The position numbers were made by a program, and so were the translations under genes. From UBA4124 sp964577515 (GTDB lineage: Bacteria > Patescibacteriota > Minisyncoccia > Phycocordibacterales > UBA9973), in the NCBI GenBank assembly GCA_964577515.1, contig CAZNZN010000013.1, positions 1-5,547 on the forward strand: a DNA stretch of 5,547 nucleotides, given 5' to 3'. This document shows, piece by piece, positions 1 to 4,095 of this stretch; position 1 is the first letter of the stretch, and every line of letters begins with the position of its first letter. Under the pieces are notes generated by a model. It did no database searches. It saw nothing but the letters and a program-made list of their open reading frames with translations, and was not told the DNA's origin.

Positions 1-162
1 GTTGGTCACTACGGCGACCCTGCTGTTGCTCCTTGGACGATACTTCTCGGGATCGTTCCTGCGACAGCGCTCATGCTTATCATTTGTTTTATCAAAGGGG
101 AGCGTCCACGGTGGAGCTGGGGCTTCCGCGAAAAAGTTGACGAAACCAGTCAAATACAGTAA
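1..162 (+). CDS. C-terminal end of an unidentified membrane protein (5' partial)
   Basis: An open frame enters from the window edge in frame 1 and runs 53 codons to the TAA at 160-162; no start is visible. Seen: about residues 12-31 (TILLGIVPATALMLIICFI) form one hydrophobic membrane-spanning helix. It is followed by a short, charged, tryptophan-containing tail (KGERPRWSWGFREK, then polar residues), as in a final transmembrane helix with a cytoplasmic C-terminus by the positive-inside rule. I do not recognise the family from this fragment and assign no function. No terminator separates it from the L10 leader, and a candidate promoter for the leader overlaps its last codons, so it may be the end of an unrelated upstream unit or may read through into rplJL. 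Confidence 0.6.
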   Translation, partial: VGHYGDPAVAPWTILLGIVPATALMLIICFIKGERPRWSWGFREKVDETSQIQ

Positions 163-165
163 TCT
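137..165 (+). promoter_or_regulatory. candidate sigma70-type promoter for the L10 leader-rplJL unit
   Basis: TTGACG (137-142), a 17-base spacer and TAATCT (160-165). The -35 matches consensus at five of six positions and the -10 only partly. The -10 overlaps the stop codon of the upstream gene. Transcription would start near 172, just where the first paired strand of the L10 leader begins, which supports the assignment. Inference only. Confidence 0.35.
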
Positions 166-171
166 ACCAAT

Positions 172-300
172 CGTGTAGATCACAGACAGTGGGTCGCAGA
201 TACTGAGCTTAGGCGCAGAACCGCTATAAATATCCTACCGAGATCACTAATCTCTCCGGTACGCCGGACTATGACTGCACAGCGACTGTGCAGTTTTTCT
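172..300 (+). promoter_or_regulatory. ribosomal protein L10 leader (autoregulatory rplJL leader)
   Basis: Seen: AGACAGTGGGT (184-194) lies opposite TATCCTACCGAGATC (231-245), the two conserved strands of the L10 leader found ahead of rplJL in many bacteria. GTGGG (189-193) pairs with CCTAC (234-238). Below it lie an internal loop (GACA on one side, C on the other) and an outer stem, GTG 173-175 and ATC 179-181 with GATCAC 242-247, giving a kink-turn-like shape. A short hairpin (255-259/264-268, loop TACG) and an attenuator terminator (274-298) follow. Known of the family: L10, usually with L12, binds this leader and lowers expression of its own operon. Inferred here: binding favours the terminator. 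The position 37 bases ahead of rplJ fits. Confidence 0.85.
274..298 (+). terminator. attenuator terminator in the L10 leader
   Basis: ACTGCACAG (274-282) and CTGTGCAGT (286-294) form a perfect 9-bp stem with a 3-base loop, followed directly by a U-tract (to 298). It lies 39 bases before the rplJ start, so it would stop transcripts before the gene. That fits a regulated attenuator rather than the end of the upstream gene. Confidence 0.8.
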
Positions 301-337
301 GTACTGTCGTTATACAAATCATTAACAACACCATCGT

Positions 338-823
338 ATGGCAATTACAAAAGAAAAAAAGGTTTCTGTTGTAGCGTCATTCAAAGATATTCTTGCAGGA
401 GCACAGTCAGTTGCCTTTGTGCAATTCGACAAACTTTCTGTGAAAGAAGCAACCGCGCTTCGTCGACAGCTCCGTGCAAACGGCGTTGCCTACAAAGTAG
501 GGAAGAAGACATTGCTCAAGCGTGTCCTCGCTGACATGAATATCCAAGGAACCCTTCCTGAGCTCAAAGGAGAAATCGCTGTTGCAGCAAGTGCTGATCC
601 ACTTGCTCCAGCACGAGAAATCTTTGATTTCCAGAAGACACACAAGGATATGGTCACCCTCGTCGGTGGTATCTTTGAAGGAACATACAAAGACCAGCAA
701 ACGATGATGGCGCTCGCTACCATCCCATCACGTGAAGTATTGCTCGCACAAATCGCATTCCTCTTGAAGAGTCCAATGCAACGGCTTGCAATCGCGGTAA
801 ACGAAGTAGCAAAGAAAAAATAA
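338..823 (+). CDS. rplJ: 50S ribosomal protein L10 (uL10), base of the ribosomal stalk
   Basis: uL10 binds the GTPase-associated centre of 23S rRNA and carries L12 dimers on its C-terminal helix, forming the stalk that recruits translation GTPases. At 161 residues it is close to the usual 165-175. The N-terminal RNA-binding domain shows the family pattern: MAITKEKK start, VAFVQFDKLSVKEATALRRQLR (about 25-46), then KVGKKTLLKR (53-62), where many homologues have KVVKNTL. GTLPELKGEIAVA (71-83) and a glycine-rich LVGGIFEG (108-115) follow. The C-terminal helix, PSREVLLAQ to AVNEVAKKK (130-161), is the L12-binding spine; its length suggests room for about two L12 dimers (inference). The ATG at 338 matches the family N-terminus but has no Shine-Dalgarno sequence. 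rplL follows after 24 bases. Regulation is probably by the L10 leader upstream. Confidence 0.97.
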   Translation: MAITKEKKVSVVASFKDILAGAQSVAFVQFDKLSVKEATALRRQLRANGVAYKVGKKTLLKRVLADMNIQGTLPELKGEIAVAASADPLAPAREIFDFQKTHKDMVTLVGGIFEGTYKDQQTMMALATIPSREVLLAQIAFLLKSPMQRLAIAVNEVAKKK

Positions 824-847
824 TTTATAACCTAATACTAGATAGAT

Positions 848-1216
848 ATGTCAAAATTTGATTTATTTCTTACTGAGCTCGAAAGTGCTTCAGTAATAGA
901 ACTCAACGATCTCGTGAAAGCGATCGAAGAAAAATTTGGAGTGTCAGCAGCCGCTGTTGCTGCAGCTCCTGCTGCTGGTGCCGGCGATGCTGGTGCTGAG
1001 GCAAAAGATGCATTTACTGTAGTACTTGCTGATGCAGGTGAACAGAAAATCGCAGTGATGAAGGTAGTGAAGGAAGCACTTGGTCTCGGGCTCAAAGAAG
1101 CAAAAGACCTCGTAGACGGAGCACCTGCAACACTCAAAGACGGTGCAAAGAAAGATGAGGCAGAAGCCCTCAAGAAAGCTGTTGAGGAAGCCGGAGGTAA
1201 GGTAGAACTCAAGTAA
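848..1216 (+). CDS. rplL: 50S ribosomal protein L7/L12 (bL12)
   Basis: bL12 is the multicopy, flexible stalk protein that binds L10 and recruits and stimulates EF-Tu, EF-G, IF2 and release factors. Its 122 residues match the usual 120-130. In order: an N-terminal dimerisation domain that docks on L10 (about 1-34, with LNDLVKAIEEKFGVSAAA), an Ala/Gly/Pro-rich hinge (about 35-54) and the compact factor-binding domain (about 55-122). The last carries the signature IAVMKVVKEALGLGLKEAKD (68-87), with the conserved Lys and Gly of the factor-binding face, and the standard end EEAGGKVELK. The TAA is at 1214-1216. No Shine-Dalgarno sequence precedes the ATG. It is very probably co-transcribed with rplJ; no terminator lies between them, and the first one downstream is at 1294. 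Oddly, its last codons are imperfectly repeated in frame 60 bases downstream. Confidence 0.98.
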   Translation: MSKFDLFLTELESASVIELNDLVKAIEEKFGVSAAAVAAAPAAGAGDAGAEAKDAFTVVLADAGEQKIAVMKVVKEALGLGLKEAKDLVDGAPATLKDGAKKDEAEALKKAVEEAGGKVELK

Positions 1217-1218
1217 CA

Positions 1219-1279
1219 CTTACCGGAGGTCCTGAGCGTATGCGAAGGGCAAGGAGGTAAGGGAGAGCTTACATAAGCT
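1219..1279 (+). repeat. palindromic spacer (REP-like) with an imperfect copy of the rplL 3' end
   Basis: Seen: CTTACC (1219-1224) is complementary to GGTAAG (1256-1261). Inside them CCTGAGCGTATGCGAAGG (1231-1248) folds on itself: CCT/AGG, tandem G-A pairs, GC/GC and a GTAT loop. A second hairpin follows (AGCTT 1266-1270, ACAT loop, AAGCT 1275-1279). The core resembles the CCTGAGCG...CGAAGG dispersed palindromes I recall from many bacterial genomes; only one copy is visible, so repetition is unproven. GGAGGTAAG at 1253 repeats the sequence at 1193. Confidence 0.5.
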
Positions 1280-1293
1280 TATCCTTTCAACAC

Positions 1294-1324
1294 AAAAAAC
1301 ACTCGCTTGACGCGGGTGTTTTTT
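1294..1324 (+). terminator. bidirectional terminator after rplJL
   Basis: ACACTCGC (1299-1306) pairs with GCGGGTGT (1312-1319; one G-T pair) around a 5-base loop. A-tracts (1294-1299) and T-tracts (1319-1324) flank it, so it can work on both strands. It ends the rplJL unit. Confidence 0.85.
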
Positions 1325-1334
1325 GCTATAGAGT
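1307..1334 (+). promoter_or_regulatory. candidate promoter nested in the rplJL terminator
   Basis: TTGACG (1307-1312), in the loop of the terminator hairpin, is followed by a 16-base spacer and TAGAGT (1329-1334). A start near 1341 would give the next gene only about 10 untranslated bases. The -35 is identical to the one proposed for the L10 leader. The -10 is weak, so this is tentative. Confidence 0.3.
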
Positions 1335-1350
1335 AAAGAAAAAAAGCACA

Positions 1351-1884
1351 ATGGAAAACAACCAAACACCCACTACGAGACTCCCGGTGCTCGTTGCAAT
1401 GGTGCGCCAAGAGCTTGGCGCGCTGAATGTTTTTGAAAAAGAACTCCACACAATCGTAGACGCACCTGATTACGGCATCGTAAAAAAATACCGGGACAGA
1501 ATCGAAAAACGTATTGAAGAGATGCGGCCACAACTTCTTGCTGTGCTGAAAGCGGCTATCGCCGATGCTACCGAGAAGCTTCCGGAAGCAAGAGGAGTGT
1601 TTTTTGGTCCTCCTACGTTAGACACTCCCGTGCCTCTGGATTGCCAGAAGAAGCGCAAGCGTCCCACCTTTGTAGACGTCTTTGCGGAAATCGTTTGTGG
1701 GCTACTGACAGAAAAGTACGAACCTGCTTCCGTGGTGGCGACTTTCACTGAAGGGGTTGCACATCCAGAGTATGTGAAAGTATTTTCTTTCCTGGACAAT
1801 TACGGGGTCACTGTAGCGATCCAGGGGGAGAAAAACCAACATCTTCTGTTTACTATGCAAACGTTCGTTCCGTTTGTGGACTAA
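1351..1884 (+). CDS. hypothetical protein, 177 residues
   Basis: I do not recognise this protein. Terminators on both sides (1294-1324 and 1891-1916) mark it as a single-gene unit, which supports it being real. Seen: no signal peptide and no membrane helix, so probably cytosolic. Residues about 10-75 look almost wholly helical, with a charged stretch (KKYRDRIEKRIEEMRPQ, 45-61) that could form a coiled coil or helical hairpin. A Gly/Pro-rich linker (about 82-97) leads to a basic cluster, KKRKRP (100-105). The remainder (about 106-177) mixes helix and strand, ending VTVAIQGEKNQHLLFTMQTF. There are two cysteines (98 and 116) with no metal-site spacing. The start is the first ATG in frame; it has an A-rich upstream sequence but no Shine-Dalgarno. 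Confidence 0.75.
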   Translation: MENNQTPTTRLPVLVAMVRQELGALNVFEKELHTIVDAPDYGIVKKYRDRIEKRIEEMRPQLLAVLKAAIADATEKLPEARGVFFGPPTLDTPVPLDCQKKRKRPTFVDVFAEIVCGLLTEKYEPASVVATFTEGVAHPEYVKVFSFLDNYGVTVAIQGEKNQHLLFTMQTFVPFVD

Positions 1885-1890
1885 GTAGCT

Positions 1891-1916
1891 ATCGCTGGCT
1901 GACGCCAGTGATTTTT
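1891..1916 (+). terminator. terminator of the 177-residue hypothetical gene
   Basis: ATCGCTGGC (1891-1899) pairs with GCCAGTGAT (1904-1912; one G-T pair) around TGAC, followed by TTTT and further T-rich sequence. It starts 7 bases after the stop codon. Confidence 0.85.
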
Positions 1917-1918
1917 AT

Positions 1919-1947
1919 TTGACCCACTAGTACTTTTGCTGTATTGT
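1919..1947 (+). promoter_or_regulatory. promoter of the 144-residue hypothetical gene
   Basis: TTGACC (1919-1924), a 17-base spacer and TATTGT (1942-1947): five and four of six consensus positions at the ideal spacing. Transcription would begin near 1954, about 12 bases before the ATG, leaving no room for a Shine-Dalgarno sequence. The promoter directly follows the previous terminator. Confidence 0.55.
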
Positions 1948-1965
1948 TTTTGAAAATTCTTTTTT

Positions 1966-2400
1966 ATGAACGAAACCTCAATAAGAGCCTTTGCTTTTCA
2001 TAAAAGGCTTGAAGTGGTCCAAGAAAGAAAAAATCTTTCTGACCCAAGTATCGAGAAGATACAAAAAGATGTTGTTCGTATGCTTACCGCATATGCAAAA
2101 GTACCACTTTCGGAGTTCTTCTCCCAGCGGTACCTCCTCCCACTCCACCAGACGATTCCGTCTGAAGAAACAAATCTGGACAAAATAGTTCAGACACTCA
2201 TGGACGCACTGCTGGTCCCTGAAAGGGTACAGGAAGTATGTTTTGTGAAGGAGATACCACCGCTCGGAGCAGAGCAACTTCTCGAAATTACCAAACAATA
2301 TTTTGGCCCGTACCTCTCAACAAACATTCGCTCTGCGGGTGTACACACTTTCTTTGTGTGTGAAGCCAAAAGAGCAAAAAGTATTAAGCCCTCTTCGTGA
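1966..2400 (+). CDS. hypothetical protein, 144 residues
   Basis: I do not recognise this protein. It has its own promoter (1919-1947) and terminator (2389-2409), so it is probably a real single-gene unit. Seen: no signal peptide or membrane helix. Residues about 1-55 are charged and mostly helical (KRLEVVQERKN, IEKIQKDVVRMLTAYAK). A proline-containing middle follows (LPLHQTIPSEETN, 58-70), then a helix (LDKIVQTLMDALLVPERVQE, 71-90) and an alternating segment, VCFVKEIPPLGAEQLLEI (91-108). The tail is basic (CEAKRAKSIKPSS). It shows no catalytic motif I can name and no evident similarity to its 177-residue neighbour. The stop codon lies inside the terminator hairpin, so the last codons also serve as terminator sequence. 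The start is the first ATG, without a Shine-Dalgarno sequence. Confidence 0.7.
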   Translation: MNETSIRAFAFHKRLEVVQERKNLSDPSIEKIQKDVVRMLTAYAKVPLSEFFSQRYLLPLHQTIPSEETNLDKIVQTLMDALLVPERVQEVCFVKEIPPLGAEQLLEITKQYFGPYLSTNIRSAGVHTFFVCEAKRAKSIKPSS

Positions 2401-2409
2401 GGGTTTTTT
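2389..2409 (+). terminator. terminator overlapping the stop codon of the 144-residue gene
   Basis: CCCTC (2389-2393) pairs with GAGGG (2399-2403) around TTCGT, followed by six Ts. The TGA stop (2398-2400) lies in the loop and descending arm, so a ribosome ending translation would sit on the hairpin. Confidence 0.75.
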
Positions 2410-2424
2410 ATTATTTCGGCACGG

Positions 2425-2448
2425 TTTCCACTTGCGCACAAGTGGGAG
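2425..2448. promoter_or_regulatory. palindrome beside the winged-helix gene promoter (possible operator)
   Basis: CCACTTG (2428-2434) and CAAGTGG (2439-2445) form a perfect 7-base inverted repeat around CGCA, extendable by T-G and T-A pairs to about 2425-2448. It is not followed by a T-tract, so it is not a terminator. It occupies the -35 zone of the promoter whose -10 is at 2457. As the gene downstream encodes a DNA-binding domain, autoregulation is a natural guess. Confidence 0.4.
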
Positions 2449-2456
2449 CGGGGGAC

Positions 2457-2462
2457 TATACT
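2457..2462 (+). promoter_or_regulatory. -10 element for the winged-helix gene
   Basis: TATACT, five of six consensus positions, lies 38 bases before the start codon. No good -35 is seen; TTGCGC (2432-2437) is 19 bases upstream and inside the palindrome. The longer string TATACTATAG recurs exactly at 3156-3165 ahead of the next gene. Confidence 0.5.
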
Positions 2463-2500
2463 ATAGACGTTATTACGAGAGAAAAGAGAAGAGAGAAACC

Positions 2501-3133
2501 ATGGATATTTTAGGAAAACTTCTAGGCGGTGTTGGTCGTGTAAAAATCATGCGATTGTTTTTGCTCAACCCAGAGCAGGGGTTTGAAACGAGTGATGTTG
2601 CTGATCGTTCTCGTCTTTCTATGTCAGTGACACGTCGCACGATGACCGGGCTCGTTGGTATGGGGTTTGTAAAAAAGAAATCTTTTATCAAGGAGGTGAC
2701 TGATGGGCGAAGTGGCAAAATAAAAAAGAAACGAGTACAAGGACTGTTTCTCAATGCTGAGTTTCCGTATATTACAGAACTCAAAGGGCTTCTTATAGAA
2801 GGGGACTTTATTAAACAAGATGACATAGTAAAGCGGTTCCGCCCAGCAGGGAAGGTGCAGCTTCTTGTTGTCTCTGGTATTTTCACAAAGAATAGCGGGA
2901 GCCGCCTCGACTTACTCATCGTCGGAGATAATATTCGCAAAAGTTATATCCAGAAAACTATTGCAGTACTTGAATCAGAGCTCGGCAAAGAGCTTTCTTA
3001 TGCACTCTTTGATACCAACGACTTCAAGTACCGTGTATCTATGTACGACAAACTCCTTCGTGATCTTTTTGACTATCCACACGAACGGTTGCTCGCTTCA
3101 AAGGAGTTTTCGGGATTTGTCTTTCCAAGCTAG
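2501..3133 (+). CDS. winged-helix protein with a degenerate nucleotidyltransferase-like domain
   Basis: A 210-residue two-domain protein, probably a transcriptional regulator. Residues about 3-90 read as a winged helix-turn-helix: KIMRLFLLNPEQGFETSDVA (first helices), RLSMSVTRRTMTGLVGMG (recognition helix region, 38-55), then a basic wing (KEVTDGRSGKIKKKRV, 64-79). Residues about 115-198 resemble the MNT-type nucleotidyltransferase fold: SGIFTKNSGSRLDLLIVGD (125-143), a helix, then ELSYALFDTNDFKYRVSMYD and a final DLFDYPHERLLAS. Active members carry a GS motif and a D-x-D; here the D-x-D position reads R-L-D (135-137) and the GS is altered, so catalysis is doubtful. I chose the ATG at 2501 because the fold starts there; the frame is open back to 2303, but that stretch overlaps the preceding gene, terminator and promoter. 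A weak purine-rich stretch (GAGAAGAGAG) precedes the start. No clear terminator follows. Confidence 0.75.
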   Translation: MDILGKLLGGVGRVKIMRLFLLNPEQGFETSDVADRSRLSMSVTRRTMTGLVGMGFVKKKSFIKEVTDGRSGKIKKKRVQGLFLNAEFPYITELKGLLIEGDFIKQDDIVKRFRPAGKVQLLVVSGIFTKNSGSRLDLLIVGDNIRKSYIQKTIAVLESELGKELSYALFDTNDFKYRVSMYDKLLRDLFDYPHERLLASKEFSGFVFPS

Positions 3134-3152
3134 TCACAACCTTTTTGGGAGG

Positions 3153-3161
3153 TGGTATACT
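3153..3161 (+). promoter_or_regulatory. extended -10 promoter for the MscS-like gene
   Basis: TGGTATACT fits an extended -10 (TG-N-TATAAT) at eight of nine fixed and free positions. No convincing -35 is present, which extended -10 promoters can do without. Transcription would begin near 3168, leaving about 70 untranslated bases. Confidence 0.5.
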
Positions 3162-3169
3162 ATAGGTAA

Positions 3170-3193
3170 TACTGTTTAGGGCATCCTACAGTA
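3170..3193 (+). promoter_or_regulatory. stem-loop at the 5' end of the MscS-like mRNA leader
   Basis: TACTGT (3170-3175) pairs with ACAGTA (3188-3193) and AGG (3178-3180) with CCT (3185-3187), with a TT bulge and a GCAT loop: nine pairs at the very start of the predicted transcript. It could be a stabiliser of the mRNA, a regulatory element or a protein-binding site. A weaker GACG-TTTA-CGTC hairpin (3219-3230) sits 8 bases before the start codon. There is no T-tract. Confidence 0.4.
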
Positions 3194-3238
3194 GTGAATT
3201 AATAGAGTTTTTCAATACGACGTTTACGTCTCATACAT

Positions 3239-3922
3239 ATGCTCATACAAACATGGAGTGAAGTCTTTCGAGTATCGTTGCAAGGCCTTTGGTACGGCTT
3301 TGTTGCGACATTCCCAAAGATCTTGCTTGCGGTTATTGTTTTCATCCTCGGGTGGATCGTTGCATCAACCCTTGGAAAGATTGTTACTTCTGCGCTCGAC
3401 ATGCTCAAGCTCGATAAGCTTTTCAAGAGCGCTGGTGCAGAAGAGGCACTTGCTCGTGCTGGATGGAAGTTGCACATCGGGAAGTTTTTCGGTGAACTTG
3501 TAAAATGGTTTATCGTTATTGTATTCTTGGTTGCATCACTCAACATCCTCAACCTTGATCAAGTGACAATCTTCCTACAACAAGTACTTGCGTACATCCC
3601 TAACATCATCATCGCAGCACTTGTGCTCGTTGCTGGTACTATCCTTGCTGACTTTGTTCGCAAACTCGTCTCTGGAGGTGCAGCAGTAGCACATGTTCGC
3701 TCTGCAAAGATGCTCGGAAGTATTGCGTACTACGCAATCTGGATCCTCGCTATTGTTACAGCACTTGATAAGCTCGGTATCTTTGGCTACTTTGGTCAAA
3801 TCATCTTTACCGGTCTTGTGGTGATGCTTGCAATTGCGTTCGGTCTCGCATTTGGTCTCGGTGGAAAAGATGCAGCAGCACGCTGGATCAACCGTGTATC
3901 AGATGACCTCAACAACAACTAA
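3239..3922 (+). CDS. MscS-related membrane protein (conserved TM-helix type, no beta domain)
   Basis: A 227-residue inner-membrane protein with about five hydrophobic helices: roughly 24-45, 87-106, 117-139, 159-177 and 185-208. Repeated helix-loop units of the type FPKILLAVIVFILGWIVAS...LDKLFKSAG match the conserved TM-helix family associated with MscS-like mechanosensitive channels. The last segment, VVMLAIAFGLAFGLGGKDAAARW (194-216), resembles the glycine/alanine-rich pore helix of MscS. MscS then continues with a cytoplasmic beta domain and a C-terminal vestibule; here the protein stops 11 residues later. It therefore looks like a membrane module without the domains that complete a typical channel. 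Whether it gates ions is unknown; osmotic adaptation is a family-level guess. It is a single-gene unit with its own promoter and a strong terminator. The start has no Shine-Dalgarno sequence. Confidence 0.8.
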   Translation: MLIQTWSEVFRVSLQGLWYGFVATFPKILLAVIVFILGWIVASTLGKIVTSALDMLKLDKLFKSAGAEEALARAGWKLHIGKFFGELVKWFIVIVFLVASLNILNLDQVTIFLQQVLAYIPNIIIAALVLVAGTILADFVRKLVSGGAAVAHVRSAKMLGSIAYYAIWILAIVTALDKLGIFGYFGQIIFTGLVVMLAIAFGLAFGLGGKDAAARWINRVSDDLNNN

Positions 3923-3940
3923 CCCTTTTCTGGGCTAGCA

Positions 3941-3970
3941 ACAAAAACCCCCTTTCCAGGGGGTTTTTGT
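3941..3970 (+). terminator. strong bidirectional terminator between the MscS-like gene and the rRNA unit
   Basis: ACAAAAACCCCC (3941-3952) and GGGGGTTTTTGT (3959-3970) are a perfect 12-base inverted repeat around TTTCCA, with A- and T-tracts built in. It lies 19 bases after the stop codon and separates the 23S unit from all upstream transcription. Confidence 0.95.
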
Positions 3971-3998
3971 ATGAGTAGCTCTGCCTGGCGGATAACGC

Positions 3999-4027
3999 TT
4001 GACATTGTTTTTGGCTTCGTATACAAT
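3999..4027 (+). promoter_or_regulatory. rRNA promoter (23S unit)
   Basis: TTGACA (3999-4004), a 17-base spacer and TACAAT (4022-4027): a perfect -35, five of six positions in the -10 and ideal spacing, the best promoter in the window. It lies just after a strong terminator and about 260 bases before 23S rRNA. Transcription would start near 4034. Confidence 0.8.
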
Positions 4028-4037
4028 GTGCCCACTT

Positions 4038-4073
4038 ATGAGTAATCCGAAGAAGATAGCAACCAATATCTAG
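4038..4073 (+). CDS. possible 11-codon leader ORF (MSNPKKIATNI)
   Basis: An ATG only about 4 bases after the predicted transcription start opens 11 codons ending in TAG, 22 bases before the terminator-like hairpin. The layout recalls leader-peptide attenuators, but the peptide has no run of a single amino acid, only two lysines in a row, and there is no ribosome binding site. Chance is a real alternative for so short an ORF. Confidence 0.2.
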   Translation: MSNPKKIATNI

Positions 4074-4095
4074 GGCATAGCCACAGACATGTTGC

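Noticed and set aside
271..534. Open frame overlapping the attenuator and rplJ on the + strand
   Set aside because: It overlaps rplJ in another frame, starts inside the terminator stem, and has a composition typical of a shadow frame.
838..1219. Long reverse-strand open frames across rplL
   Set aside because: Serine/alanine-rich antisense reading of the alanine-rich hinge of rplL; the forward gene is certain.
1251..1258. AAGGAGGT as a ribosome binding site after rplL
   Set aside because: No start codon follows at a usable distance; the string is better explained by the repeated rplL end.
2343..2361. ACACAC/GTGTGT hairpin near the end of the 144-residue gene
   Set aside because: It lies within coding sequence, has simple-repeat composition and no T-tract; the terminator 30 bases on explains the gene end.
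2303..2500. 66-residue N-terminal extension of the winged-helix protein
   Set aside because: The frame is open, but this stretch overlaps the preceding gene and holds its terminator, the palindrome and the -10 element. The fold begins at the ATG at 2501.
2690..2723. Perfect AAGGAGGTGA followed by an ATG at 2703
   Set aside because: It lies inside the winged-helix gene (codons for KEVT); the ATG is out of frame and reaches a stop after six codons.
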